A DNA stretch of 64,000 bases from Atriophallophorus winterbourni. Taxonomy: Eukaryota > Platyhelminthes > Trematoda > Plagiorchiida > Microphallidae. The translations under genes and the position numbers were made by a program. Where the stretch lies: the NCBI GenBank assembly GCA_013407085.1, contig JACCGJ010016194.1:1-64000 (forward strand), read 5' to 3'. Below are positions 1-12,071 of this stretch, in pieces (positions within the stretch are counted from its first letter, which is position 1; each line of letters opens with the position of its first letter). Under the pieces are notes generated by a model that saw nothing but the letters and a program-made list of their open reading frames with translations, searched no databases and was not told the origin of the DNA.

Positions 1-1368
1 TTCAATGTCTGACAGAAATAAAATTTCATTTAAATTATGTCAAGATTTACGAATGGCAAGGATGCAAGAAACGAATGAAGAACAGAAGTTGAAGTTAATT
101 ATGGGGAAAGTGGTGCGAATTGTAATGAAGTTGTCACAAAAAATTGATAAATAAATTATATATGCATGAATTAATGTTTTTACGGAAAGTTTGGCTAAGA
201 AGATTGACAAGGGAACATAAATCTCTCGGAATAAGAAAATATAAGAAATTTTGGGGATGAGAGAGGGTGTGGCTAATAGCAGGGATTAGGCAGTAGGGTG
301 CTGTGCTCCAATACTCTTGGAGAATTGTCGACGAATCGAACCAAAATTTGTTCACTAGCTGGATTTCCGTTATCTGCAGGAGAATAAATCGCATACGGAA
401 CAAATCTCGGGCGGATAGATTTCGAGCCAATTACAGTGATGGTTTGTTATTTGAAGACACTGGAATATAATGAAAGATTATCTCTTTTCAGCATGGTGAG
501 AGGTCATCAAACTAAAATAGTACATCATTTAAGAAATAAGAATGTACATTCAAAAAACAGTGTTTTTTTCAGTTTTTTCAGTTTTTTTTCATTTTTTGGT
601 AGATTTTTAATATGTTGCACGTTGAGATAAAAAATGAGACATTTATAGGCCTCATGAGAAATGGAAGGCAGTTATATACATAATAGTGTATTTAAAATGT
701 TATCGAAGGCAATGTGGAGATTAATTAGTGTAAAAACATTTCTAGGGTCCGGTAACCTGGCACTTCAATGGTTCAATGGTTTATTGTGGTGTAACAGCGT
801 AGCTCAAAAATAACCACAGGTTGATATGTACAATGTGGTGGAAATAAAATAGTGAGTGTCATCTGTATAGGGACGAGGAGGCCTTAGAGCGGGCCACACT
901 CGCTTTGGAATTGCGCCATCCTTATATTGCGAGGCGGTAGCAGGAGAATACGGAGGCATCGGGGTGGCGTTAGACCTGGAAACAAGTAAAACTGACAGAT
1001 GGTTAGGAAGGCAATGAACGGAGTAGTAAGTTAAGGAGGACAACGTACCTGAAAAATGAAGCTAGTACGCGATGCTGTGTAGTGGATCAGTGCTTATCGG
1101 AGAACAAAAGCAATCGGACAGACAAGGCCTCACGGTATGTTGTTGTGGAGAACATTTAAATGAGCGTTCAGGACCTTCTTCATTATTATATAGTGCAATT
1201 TTACTTCCGCGTAAGAGGAATTTATGGTTAATTTAACAAAAGTTTTGTCGTGCTCTCGTGAGGAGATGTCATGCTTGCTCATTGAAGTTCAAAGAAGAGG
1301 AATACCTAAATCCGAAATCTCTAACTTCTGCAAAAGGAGTTATGGTTGAGCCATTCAATGTAAGTGTC
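1..1368. other. no recognisable gene
   Basis: AT-rich sequence. Short open frames show no family motif. A T-rich run lies at about 559-598. I see no LINE, SINE or exon signature before the LINE fragment that follows. Confidence 0.5.
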
Positions 1369-2218
1369 TCACGGAGAATTGAGCAGCGTTATCCCATATA
1401 TTGTCTTAGGAGCCAAAACTTCTAATCCCCATTGTGCGCCCCAGCTTGATAGAGATGCAAGATCAGTGTTAAAGGATATCAGAGTTTGTGACATTTCATT
1501 AGGCGGAAATGATAAGACGACTTTTATGTCATCAACGAAGATAAATAGTTTAGAGTGGTTCACAACACTTTGCAAACCATTACCATAGATGAGAAAAAGA
1601 AGGGGGCCTAGAACGCTGCCCTGAATTACGCCACTTGGAATCGGCTGATTAGGTGAAGTAACACCGTTAACGCTAATTTAAAAATGTGCGATCAGACAAA
1701 AAAGAATAAAACCAGCTTAATAAAAGCCCATGAATACCTGAATATGATAACTTTGAAATGAGTAGCGTATGTGAAACCCGATCGAAAGCCTTGCTTATGT
1801 CTGAGAATACAATAATCACGGATAATCCTTGGTCTAGTGAACTGGTTATGTGATCTTAATATTCTAACTGGCAGGTTACACAAGACTTTTGGCTAAGGAA
1901 TCCATGTTGGACTGAAGAGAACGCATCTGGACCAAGGTAGCCCAACAAAGAATTTTTGACTAACCTTTCAAATAACCTAGACAGAATAAGAGTATGATTA
2001 ATAGGGCGATAATTCGTAACGAGGTATGAATTACCAGATTTTAAACGTGGGATAATAACAAAGTGTTTCCAATGAGTTGGAAAAATTCCAGATTTGAAAG
2101 AAATATCGAAAAGATTTATTGAAATTAAGAGAGAGTCTTCATTATCGTTGTGCAAGATGGCTGATATAAAACCTATATCATCAAACGCATTTTTGTGCGG
2201 TAGAATTTTAAAGGTCAA
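1369..2218 (-). mobile_element. CR1-like LINE reverse transcriptase fragment
   Basis: Read on the minus strand, this is a broken reverse transcriptase. The 5' part carries the approach to the palm (THWKHFVIIPRLKSG, then NYRPI) and QHGFLSQKS. A middle part in another frame reads like DISKAFDRVSHTL. The 3' part has the catalytic box as FVDDIK. Stops and frame changes separate the parts, so it is a dead copy. No endonuclease precedes it: the fragment stops where the next LINE, on the opposite strand, begins. Family placement rests on these RT motifs only. Confidence 0.75.
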
Positions 2219-2313
2219 GTGGACGTTTGCTCCTTACGATATTTTGATATTTTTGTGGATATCCGATCTATTTCAAGATTATTACGAGAGCTTTTATTCT
2301 ATTTTCAACGGAT

Positions 2314-3240
2314 TTGAACATGATTATGACTCGCGAATCTGCAAAAGGAGATCATGCTGCACCTACTGCAAGAAAGCCTCAAGAGAATGAGGGCTCCGCT
2401 GCTCACTCTGAAGATTCTTGTCTGGTTTGTTCGAAACAGGTCGTCAATAACGCTAAAGCTGTTCAATGTGAAATTTGTTCGATGTGGATACATATTCGAT
2501 GTGGTGGAATGAAGCCGGAGATGTATCGTTGACTTCAGAAGAATTCATGCGATATCATTCGCACGATGTGTAAGATATGCCTCCCACCGACTGGTTTCAA
2601 CCTCGCAAATACTCAGCTTCAAGTTGACACGGCTTTTGCTAAGACCTTTGAAGGTATTGATGGGAGTATTGTGAATAGTGGCTCACCCTCGAGGAAGGAT
2701 AACCACCACACATCATGTGTACAGCAAGTTTGCGTGCAATCTGGAGATGTACGCACCTTTGCGGAAGTGGCTTCCTCGTCTTTACTCGGTTCCAAAGACG
2801 GAATTAGTTTTGCCGGTGAAACGAACGTTCTTGAGGCCAAAGAGGTCCGGGAACCATCAAAGCTAGATAAAACTATAAAGAAGAAACACCAGAGCCTCAC
2901 GGCTGTTTAGAGTAAACAATCCCGCGACTTTCTTCACAATGCGTTGGAGCAAACAGGTGCTTTGGCGCTAGACAGGGTTAAACAGAATCGCGAGTTCCGA
3001 AATTCTGCTCTTGCCCCTCATTTCGACGAAGGTGAAAAGGGTGTAACGGTAAGAACAGCGTTTCCTCTAGGCCGCAGGCCAGCGTCAAGAGATCGCCCAA
3101 GACCGTTTAAGATTGTGTTAGACTCTGTTGAGCAAGTGACCTTACTGATAAAGAGGGGTTACATGGTAAATGGTAGTGAACTTCGACTCCTGCGTGATCT
3201 TTCTTCGGAAGATCTTGTGAAGATGCGAAAAGCTACTTAG
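2314..3240 (+). pseudogene. LINE ORF1 with PHD finger
   Basis: One reading frame runs through this region and is cut by stops at 2530, 2908 and 3238. The first part holds a C4HC3 PHD-type zinc finger: CLVC, then CEIC, then HIRC, with the last pair CKIC at about 2569 beyond the first stop. PHD fingers are known in ORF1 proteins of CR1 elements, where ORF1 acts as a nucleic-acid-binding partner of the RT. Downstream residues are charged and poorly conserved. A later stretch (RPRPFKIVLDS, then a run like LIKRGYMVN) resembles the RNA-binding part of CR1 ORF1. Because the frame itself is intact apart from three stops, decay has been by substitution rather than indel. Confidence 0.7.
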
Positions 3241-3323
3241 GAAATTAGCGAGCGCAGAGCCGCAGGTGAAACTAACTTGCGCATTGTGGGTTTTCGTGTT
3301 GTGAGGATGAAGCCAAAAGTTCG

Positions 3324-4384
3324 TTGACGACCTCTGACGATATGCATTCGGAGGGATCTGGATCTTCAAAAGTGATATATTTTAATGCGAGGAGCTTAAG
3401 AAACAAATTGGATGAACACATTGATCGGATTAGATGGGACCCTCCAGCGATCATTGCGGTGACGGAAACCTATCTCTCACCTGAGCAGGATGATCCCGAG
3501 CTGGTCCTACTTGTATATAGACTCTTTCGCTCAGATCAAACAGACGCTAAATTCGGTGGTGAGGTTGCCTTATATTTCCAACAACATATTTCCGTCGCAG
3601 TGTTGGATCGCTTCCAGCAGACTGCCGGTAAGGCTGATAGTATATGGTGCCGTATAAGGACTGTAGCTTCATTTGTCAAGATAGGTGTCGCTTATCGTTC
3701 TCCCAATACTCAGGCAGATACTCTAATATCACAGATATGTCAGTATGGTAGATCCTCACACTGCTTAATTATGGGTGATTTCAATTCTCCTAGTATTGAT
3801 TGGACTTCGCTAAATGAATGTTCTGGGTCGTTCAAACACGACTTATTGGACGCTGTGGTTGATGTGGGCCTCGTACAGCACGTTTCCCATCCGACCAAAG
3901 TAGGCCCTACTGGGTGGGAGTCTATTTTGGACTTGGTATTCACTCTACGCAGTCCGATATTACTCAGCGTCGGACTGAAGCTCCATTAGGCTGCAGTGAC
4001 CATGCCACTTTAGGTTTTATGTGGAAACGCAACACTGGCTGGGTACATGATCAGATTCCCAGAAGAAATTTTTGGAAGGCAGACGCGGGTAGGTTACCGG
4101 ATGTTGCTTCATCTCTCGATTGGTCTTTTGATCGAGCAGCTGATGTTGAAGATTGTTGGCTGGTGATCCGTAATAACATTTTGACAGTTATTGAGGTGGC
4201 TGTTCCGTTGTCCACACGTCGTCGTAAGGCGAAAGGTACCCCTTGGTTTGATAAGGAGATAAGGAAACTTTTGCTGCAACGTCAAAAGCTCTGGTCGACA
4301 TCCGTAAGTCGGGAAAACGCCACTGACTATGACAATTATCGGCAAGCTAGAAAACTTTGTACGCCACTGTCTAGAAGACAGTGA
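3324..4384 (+). pseudogene. LINE ORF2 endonuclease domain
   Basis: This is an APE-like endonuclease: NARSLRNKLD at the start, VTETYL (catalytic Glu region), GVAYRSPN, MGDFNSPSIDW, and SDHATL at the C-terminal end. A frameshift near 3945 moves from one frame to the next. The linker then continues (TPWFDKEIRKLL) and is truncated at about 4345, where sequence expected between endonuclease and RT is missing. The enzyme would nick target DNA to start target-primed reverse transcription. This copy cannot be translated intact. Confidence 0.75.
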
Positions 4385-5955
4385 TCCACCTTCTGTCTCT
4401 AATAACAGTGAGGTGCTGTCTGATCTTGATGCAGATGTAGAGACTGTTAGACTCCTGTTGGAACAGTTGGACACACAATCCGCGCTAGCACCAGACGGTA
4501 TTCATCCGTTGGTTTTACCAGCACTATCAGAAGTGTTGTGCGTTCCGCTAGCCATGTTTTCTACAAAATCGGTATCATTAGGGCTCTTGCCACAAGAATG
4601 GAAACAGGGTATTATTAAACCTATGTGTAAGAGTGGAAACCCTAGTAGTCCCGCTAATTACGAGCCGGTCACATTGACTTCTGTGATCGGTAAAATTTTA
4701 GAGAAGTTGATCAAGAGGAAATTAGAGCACTTTCTTTTGGAGTGTGGGCGTTGGTGTCCACAACAACATGGATTCACCAAAAATCGCTCATGCGTATGTA
4801 ATCTGCTCCTGGCGCGAGAAAGTTGGTGTGCTTTGACTGATTCTGGTCAAGAGGTCGATGTCATTTTTATCGAATTTAGTAAGGCGTTTGACCGCGTGCC
4901 CCACCGCTGATTGCTCGTCAAGCTGGAGGGTTTGGGTATTCAGGGTTGTCCACTTAAATAGATCGAGGCATTCATCTCAGGGCGGTCAAACCGTGTCGAG
5001 GTGAATGGAGTTTTGTCTTCAGAGATGAAAGCAGGCTCCGGAGTGCCGCAGGGATCTGTCCTTGGCCCATTCGTTATTCAAAGTTTTCGTAAATGATATT
5101 CCGGACGCGGTAGCGATCGATTCTCTTTTATTCGCGGATGATCTCAGATTGTGGGCCTCTGTCAGTTCCTGCGATGGCCACAAGCAACTGCAACAAGCAG
5201 TTGATGACTTAGTCATTTGGACACATCGCTGGTCACTACCTATCAATGAGGACAAGACAGTGGTCATGCGCATAAACTCCGATAACACTGGTGGTGAATA
5301 CATTCTTGGAGATGAGCCTATTAGAGCGGTGATGGTCGAAAAAGACTTAGATATTCTGGTTATGGATTCCTTGAAGTCGAAGGCTGACACTTGTCGGAGA
5401 ATAGGCAGCGCTACCAGAATGCTCTGGGCGATTCGGCGTTCCTTTGCGTCCGTTACCCCGCAAATGTTCCAGACACTTTTCTCTGTGTACATACTTCCTC
5501 TGTTGGAATATGGGCTACCTGTTGCATTTCCTCAGTCCAAAGGCGAATGCGACTCCTTGGAGAGGGTACAAAGGAGGGGCACTAAGATGGTTTGTGGAAT
5601 GCGCCAACTCGCGTACGAGGATAGGAGGAGCTTGCTGAAACTCTACCTCATAGAGCTTCGAAGGGAAAGATATGACCTGCTCCTGACACGCCGTATTCTT
5701 CTCGGTCAATATGGAGACGAGTTCCTCCAGTACTTCCGATTAGTAGGTGAGTCGAGGACTCGTGGACATGACTTTAAGTTGCAGAAGCCTAGAAAGCTGA
5801 AGCTGAGTAATGCGAGCACGCTATCCACGCGGGTGGTGAACACTTGGAACTCTCTACCGGAAGAGCTCCTATTTCTACCATCTGAACAGCTATTCAAAAG
5901 CGCGTTGGATCAGCATTTGTTGAGACGGATGGACTTGATCCCCGGAGTGATATAG
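4345..5955 (+). pseudogene. LINE ORF2 reverse transcriptase domain
   Basis: RT blocks appear in order: APDGIHPLVL, WKQGIIKPMCKSG, QQHGFTKNRSC, FIEFSKAFDRVPHR, SGVPQGSVLGP, the catalytic box LLFADDLRLW, the thumb (PINEDKTVVM), and a C-terminal region ending with NTWNSLPEELL. Stops follow PHR (about 4908) and a frameshift lies near 5085, just before the catalytic box. The catalytic aspartates survive, but the protein is split into at least two frames. Confidence 0.8.
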
Positions 5956-5983
5956 TGGCGTTCCTCTACTCTCAGGGTTTGCC

Positions 5984-8030
5984 TTGTCAGCAGAAGTCAC
6001 CCATGTCTATTACTGTGATGAAGCTCAAACGGGATTGTACCCCTTCTGCTTTCGATTCAGAAGAAGAAGAAGAATTACGATAAACGAAGATCTCCCCCAC
6101 AGTGAGACATCGATAAAGATCGCTTCTCACTCAATCCAACTAACATCGGTATTTCTTACTGTCGCTAGAAGAAGACTGGCACTTGCATGTGCTTATAGAA
6201 GCCCGACTGCTCCATCATTAGACGACCAATTACTGATGGACACATTGGAAGTACTAAAAGGGCAATGCAACGCATTACTAATTGTCGGAGACTTCAATCT
6301 CCCGGGCATTGATTAGCGTACTGAAATTTCTTCACCAGGGTCAGTTGAGTCGCAATATCTAGACTGGTTTCATGTCGGGGCCTTTTATCAACATGTCAGG
6401 GAACATACAAGGTTTAGGACAGGACATACTCCGTCAACTTCAGATTTGCATTCTTTCTTCTGCAGTTTTTATCGGCGCGATCCAGGTAACTGTTTAGCTC
6501 GGTGGAGGTTAATCAGGAAATGGTCACCACAGTTCTGTCGCAGCTGGACAAAACTAAGTCAGCCGGCCCCGACGGTATACATCCGGCTATTATTCAACCG
6601 CTCGCGAATATAGTTAGTATTGCAATCAGAAATCTTTTCGAAGCTACCTTACTCTAGGGTATACTACCGGATGATTGGAAACGAGCAGCGGTAATAGCCA
6701 TATACAAAAAGGGTCCCATTTCGGATATACGCAACTACAGGCCAGTAAGCCTGACAAGCATTCTTTGCAAGTGCTTGGAAAAAATCATTCGGCACCAGGT
6801 ATGTAAACATTTGGTAGCCAATTCCTTACTATCCGATGCCCAGCACGGATTCTGGAAAGGAAGTTCATGCCTAACCAATCTTCTAAGTTTTCTGGACGAA
6901 GTGACATTACGCCTCGATGAAGGGAGAGTAGTCGAAGTCTGCTATCTTGATTTTCAAAAGGCATTTGACTCGGTGAAACATAGGTACCTTCTGCACAAAC
7001 TAAGTATGTGTGGCGTCACAGGTGACCTACATCGATGGTTAGACAGCTTCTTAACTAATCGCACTAACTATGTTAGAATTGCAGGGGAGTGCTCGCAAGA
7101 ATCACTGATTCTCAGTGGAGTGCCTCAAGGCTCGGTGCTTGGTCCATTACTTTTTCTTATTTTTGTAAACGACCTGGCAGCGTGCTTGAGTTCACGCTGC
7201 TTCCTTTTTGCTGATGATGTTAAGATCCTAGGAACCGACAGTAGAGATACGCTTATCTCTGATTTAGAAAAAGTAATCGAGTGGACAAAGACCTGGGACT
7301 TGCCACTAAACTTGGGGAATAGCTGTCTTCTGACGACTGATTTAGCGACAACCCAACTAGATGTTGGTGAATGAACTATCAAAATAGCGGCTGCTCCGAA
7401 AGTAAAGGATCTTGGCATTACTATAACAGGCGATTTTAAATGGGCTACTCAATATGCCGAAGCTGCAAACAAGGCTCAGATAATTGTTCAGACTTCGCTC
7501 AGCGTTATCTTGCCGAAAACCTTCAATCTTCATTCCCTTATACAAAGTAGTCGTGCGGCCTCACTTGGAATACTGCGTTCAATCCTGGGCACCGTACTTA
7601 AAAAAGGATATAGCATGTCTCGAAAGGGTCCAGCGCCTTGCGACTAGGATGGTTGAGGGTCAGGCAGGTAAAACTTATGAGGCTAGACTCAAGGACCTCG
7701 GTTTGTTCTCACTAAAGAGACGGCGGCTGCGAGGTGACCTAATAGAAGCCTTCAAGATTCTAAAGGGTCTTACAGGTGGTAATATTACTGAAATCCTTAA
7801 ACTTGCACCTAAAGCAGCTACAAGAGGTAATTCCATGAAACTTCTTAAGAGTAGGCCCAGGTTGCTGGCACGTGAGCACTTTTTCAGCAACCGTGTGGTC
7901 AACTTCTGGAACAAGCTCCCAGCTTGTATAGTAAGCCTCCCAAATGTGTTGAGCTTTAAAAGGGAATTAGACGTTAAATGGTCTATCATATTTCCGCATA
8001 TTGTCTAATAAAAAAACTTTATAAAAAAAA
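5984..8030 (+). mobile_element. second CR1-like LINE, 5'-truncated, with intact RT core
   Basis: A partial endonuclease (ACAYRSPTAPSLDDQ, IVGDFNLPGID at about 5984-6316) is followed by a gap and then RT: SAGPDGIHPAIIQPL, WKRAAVIAIYKKG, YRPVSLTSILCKCLEK, LDFQKAFDSVKH, SGVPQGSVLGPLLF, FADDVKILG. A frameshift near 7480 leads into the C-terminal region (RPHLEYCVQSWAPYL, NFWNKLPACIV), ending at 8008. An A-rich stretch follows (about 8010-8035), consistent with the 3' terminus. RT blocks up to the thumb lie in one frame, except for a stop before 6665. Confidence 0.8.
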
Positions 8031-8044
8031 CGTATTTTTACATT

Positions 8045-8156
8045 TTTATCATATCTGTCTAGGCCTGGACAATCTGACAGTAAATTAGCCCACATGCAGT
8101 CTATGACTGTGTTTCACTTTACCTCAACTAGGCTAGTGATTTCATACACCACACAT
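8045..8156 (+). repeat. SINE fragment, 3' half
   Basis: Carries the conserved CTGTCTAGGCCTGG block, the AGCCCACATGCAGTC block and the TTTCATACA end of the window's SINE family. The 5' half is absent. Confidence 0.65.
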
Positions 8157-8913
8157 TGTTCACGCATATTATTGCATTGTTTCCTGAATAGCTGACCTCT
8201 CACCGTGCTGGTGAAGAGAAACCCGACCTTACTTTCCAGATATTCGGAAACAAGAACGTGGGAAAAGTACGAAATGTATACTCGATATCGAAGTGCCGGG
8301 TGCTCAACCGCATACCGTCGAAGGAAATCTGGGCGCGTGATTGGCTCTTAGCCACCTTCAGCCCTCTGCAACTTCAACTTGAACTTGAACTTGAAGAAAC
8401 GAAGGCGCGTCATTTAAATACTTAAATTTTCGAAGTCCCTAATTTTGTGAGTCATCGATTAAGTGTGAAAAATGATTCAAAATTCTTTTCTTGGCCTCTA
8501 CTCTAGCTGCAAAAAAAGGTTTCTTAAGGTATAGAGTGCGACGTGTGCATGCTTTAGGCACATCCTAAATGTTCTGGACTGTCGCCAACTCAATTTAAGG
8601 TTTGTCAATAGTATATTGTGGTACAAAAAGCTATGAACTCAAAATATAACGATAGGATAGTCAGTACAGGGGGTTGGGTGAAATTCAGCGGGTACGGCGT
8701 CATTTGCTAAATTTCCATAAAGGGTGGGGTTATGTATCATAACAGTCAATACAGGGGGAGATGAATCGGCGTAGTTCCGTATATGTATCTGGAAAGGAAG
8801 AGAAAAATGGGTGCTGTATCGGGAAGAAGGAAAAGCAAAAATCCATTAAAATTGTTGAGAAAAATAGAGATGAGCGTCAAATCGCTTTTTAAAAATGAAG
8901 AGCGATGGGGAGG
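8157..8913. other. no recognisable gene
   Basis: No conserved coding motif or known repeat from this window is visible. Confidence 0.4.
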
Positions 8914-9645
8914 TTACGACAAAACTGCTGGCTCATTCGAAAAACGAGGTGTATGGAGAGAAGAGAAAATTTTTCGGAAGTTCAACCGACTGGGCTGGTG
9001 AGCTAGCTTGTATACATGTCCCCGGGTTCCGGAACTGGGTGCCATCAAAAGCAGTCCATGGCACGGATGTTTGTTCTCCTTAAGGATCTGGAAAACCAGT
9101 ATCAGATCCCCTCGGATGCGACGGTAACTCATCGGGAACACGTTGAGTTGCTGGAGGCGGTCTTCATAGTTCAGCAAACTGAGTCCTTTGACGAGCTTTG
9201 TGAATCTCCGTTGAGCCTGCTCTAGGACGTGATGGTCACGCTTTAGCTATGGAGACCAAACGGATACCGCATATTCCAGGTGGGGTCTGATGTACGCGTG
9301 TAGGAGCGAGGAAAAGACTCGGCGGTCAAAAGACCCGAAGGCCCTTTTGAGGAGCCCTACGTTGCGATTGGCTACTGATGATGTAGCCCATCGATGGCCA
9401 TGCGCTGACTGCATGAAGTCCGTTGAATCTTTGGTTGAGGAGCGTAGTCTTCTTGAGGCAGTAAGCGTTCTCCTCCACGTCCGTCTCCGAAGTCCAAAAC
9501 CTTTGCCGAAGTAGCTAGGTCTGTGATCCCGTCTACCTCCAGCCAGTATGCCACTCCCTTGAGACCACTGAAGGCGAAACCATCGCCATCCTCCTGTGCC
9601 CCGAAGGCTCCCTGGAAGCAAGTTAAAACAAATCGAGGTGGTCAT
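8914..9645 (-). mobile_element. CR1-like LINE, C-terminal end of ORF2
   Basis: On the minus strand this reads as the post-RT C-terminal region: NVGLLKRAFGSFDRRVF, RPHLEYAVSVWSP, then in a second frame NYEDRLQQLNVFPMSYRRIRGD and GTRGHVYKLAHQP. A frame change near 9240 separates the two. The same block order closes the LINEs at 2.3-6.0 and 6.0-8.0 kb. The catalytic part is missing. Confidence 0.7.
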
Positions 9646-10591
9646 ACTTGCTCAACAAAGGATGTCCGCGCACTTTCCCGGTGGCTGAGCTATAAACTAG
9701 AAACCAAGGTAGCTCAACACAGTCCAAAAATGTCTTAATCTTGACGCAGGTTGAGCCTTTCATGCGAGACTCAAAGGCTTGTAAGGAAAGTGAACACAGA
9801 AAGGTTATCGACCTCCGTGCTTTAGGCATGCTACCAACTACTCCGCTGAAGCGAGTTCACCGGGTCGACAAAGGGAGGGGTGGCCCAAACGACGCATCTA
9901 CCAGATCCCCAAGGCCAATTGTATTCGAATTCACAAAGCAGTGCGATCGTGACTACTTTCTTTCAAAAGCTGAGAAGCTTAATCTCTTTTAGGGTAAGTG
10001 CATCGTGTAACGTGACACCACGCCACACAAGAAAACATCTAGACTAATTTGAGCTAGAAAGTTGAAGTTAGGTGTAAATCGTAGCTCACCGTATTGGCTC
10101 CTGAGGCGAAACTCAGTAAATGACAATAGTGTGACGATGACGATAAAACAAGAAAATTGTACTCCAACATTGAATAGCGCCACCGTCGAGCTACGTCCTT
10201 GAGAGGATGAATCGTGGTTGAGTTGCTGTGACACGGACCACGCGGATGAAACTGGATGCCAGGAGTTGTCATCCGTTTCAAAAACGAATGCTGTCTCTTG
10301 ATGAAATACAGCCTTCAAAAACGCGAAGCAGCCTCGGGTATTACGCCCGAGGACAAATAGCTCTTAGGTAGCCCTAATACCCGGAGTCTGGCCCCATGTG
10401 CTAGTGCTCTTCTGTTCTATGCAAACGCTTGTAGCATTAGAAATAAATGCGCTGAACTCCTCTGTAGAGTTGACGACACCTACTAAAACATTGTGGGTGT
10501 GACGGAATCATGGTTCTCATGATGACCACATACCAGCTGCAATAGCTGACAGGTTTAGCGCCGTAAGATGCGACCGACCTCTTGGTAAGCT

Positions 10592-10605
10592 AGCAGGAGG
10601 AGTTG
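10592..10605 (+). repeat. left target-site duplication of nested SINE
   Basis: AGCAGGAGGAGTTG, matched imperfectly by AGCAGGAGCGGCGTTG on the other side of the SINE. Confidence 0.5.
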
Positions 10606-10849
10606 ATGTGCAATAGGCACGGATGTGCAATCGTGAAGCATTTATGTGCTGTGCGGCTAACATCGTGCTAAATTGATAGGCCAACGGTAGTGGGCTGTAT
10701 GCTGAAACACGCTGGAGCCTCACTACCATTTCTATTCCCCCTCATATCTGTCTAGGCCTGGGCAACCTGACGGTATCTTAGCCCACGTGCAGTCTCTGGC
10801 TGTGCGGCACTTTGTTTGGATCAGGCTTGTGCTTTCATGCCATACATAC
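10606..10849 (+). repeat. SINE, full length, nested in LINE endonuclease
   Basis: A complete member of the dispersed SINE. It has the 5' GCACGGATGTGCAATCGTG block, a central hairpin (GGTAGTGGG against CCTCACTACC), the CTGTCTAGGCCTGGGCAACCTG block and a short CATACATA tail. It interrupts the endonuclease between the residues LAGGV and ALLLF of the host LINE. It is about 240 bp long and has no coding capacity. Confidence 0.85.
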
Positions 10850-10865
10850 AGCAGGAGCGGCGTTG
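10850..10865 (+). repeat. right target-site duplication of nested SINE
   Basis: AGCAGGAGCGGCGTTG directly after the SINE tail. It resembles the left flank with two extra bases. Confidence 0.5.
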
Positions 10866-11974
10866 CTCCTTTTTGATAACGCTATTCCTTTTGAGAAAAG
10901 TATTTCTCTTTCTACAACGAACGTGCAGATAATATCTGCCTTGCTCATGCTTGGATACACGCGTATACTGGTAAGCTGCGTCTACTGTAGTCCGAACACT
11001 GGTTTGGAAGAGGATGCTCTTTTGAAAATTAAGCTTTCATCTCTTTTGGCCATAGCACCACGTAATGTAATCTTCGGTGATTTTAATCTACCCAAAATAA
11101 ACTAACAGTACCAAACCTCGCATGCTCCAGGGAACACAAACGACTTTCTGGACTGGCTTCACTCCCATGCACTTCCGTCTACTATTGACCTAGTTATTTC
11201 AACTTCTGAAAGCGATATAGAAAATTTAGTCTTCATACCACCACTAGGAAAGAGCGACCATGTAGTGTTAGCCTGTGAGTTACTCTTGTCATTTGGTAAA
11301 CCCCCACTTAAGCTGTCTCGATGCTTCCATAGAATTGATCCTGCTGCCCTACTGCCTGCAGCAGCGCTACTCCCATGGCAAAACATTGACCATGTGGATG
11401 GGATGTGGGGGCAGATCAAGAAAAACGTCATTCATCATCAGGATCGATTTGCTCCTCTCGTACCCGTTCGCAAAAATGGTAAACCTCAATGGTGGTCAGC
11501 CTCAGTCTCCGTAGCGTACGTCACCGCGACTCAAAATGGAGGCGTTACAAGCTTACTCCCTAATGTGGGACTTGGGTCCGTTACAGAAAAGCGCGAAATA
11601 TCGCTGTTTCCAAGATACGTGCTGCAAAGTTCTCTTTCGAAATGAGTCTCGCTTAAGAGTGCGAAATATTCTGGGCACTCGTTTCGACTTGGTCCGCTAT
11701 CGCCCTGTGATACTGATACTAGGGATTGTTGTGTTTAGCGGCATCTTAAGAGTTCGGATCAGCATAGAAAATTCTTGGGCGTAAAGCTGGATCCATTGTA
11801 TTAGATTAGCAAATTGTAACGTTCTACACACGATCCGAATTGATTTGAGAAGGAACTTCTGTTTGACTGGAGTAACCAACGCTTTACTAATTTAAGAATG
11901 AGTGTATAATAGCTGACACGTAAATAAAAAGATTTTAGTCAAAAACACACTTAACGGCAGCCGACAATATTAAT

Positions 11975-12071
11975 CTTTTTTACTTCAAAGGAGTGTTTGA
12001 TTCAGTCGATCGAAATGTCCTGTGTATCACCTTGCTGTGGAAAGGCGTTCCGCAAAAGTATGTCGCTATAC
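11975..12071 (+). mobile_element. short RTE-like RT fragment
   Basis: The plus strand reads FYFKGVFDSVDRNVL and GVPQKYVAILR. This matches the RT segment of the minus-strand element next to it (GKGVPQKYVNIRR), but in the opposite orientation. It ends exactly where the CAT-repeat tail of that element begins. Confidence 0.6.

Larger units (their letters stand above)
2300..5960 (+). mobile_element. CR1-like non-LTR retrotransposon, nearly full length, inactive
   Basis: The order ORF1 with PHD finger, then APE-type endonuclease, then reverse transcriptase matches the CR1 group. Both ORFs are broken by stops and frame changes, and a stretch between endonuclease and RT appears deleted near 4345. 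The 3' end is placed just after the last coding frame stops near 5955. The next LINE begins about 25 bases later in the same orientation. Confidence 0.8.
9741..11700 (+). mobile_element. CR1-like LINE with nested SINE, inactive
   Basis: ORF1 remnant at 9741-9992 (RPIVFEFTKQCDRDYFLSKA, a typical RNA-binding stretch of these ORF1 proteins), then endonuclease pieces: IRNKCAELL and VGVTESWF near 10430-10520, and after the SINE VYCSPNT, VIFGDFNLPKIN (to 11105) and SDHVVLACELLL (about 11243). A linker with NGKPQWWSASV follows, and the copy fades by about 11700 before any RT core. Multiple stops make it non-functional. Confidence 0.7.

Noticed and set aside
804..1043. YTDD in a minus-strand open frame, resembling an RT catalytic box
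   Set aside because: No other RT motif lies in any frame around it; the four residues are a chance match.
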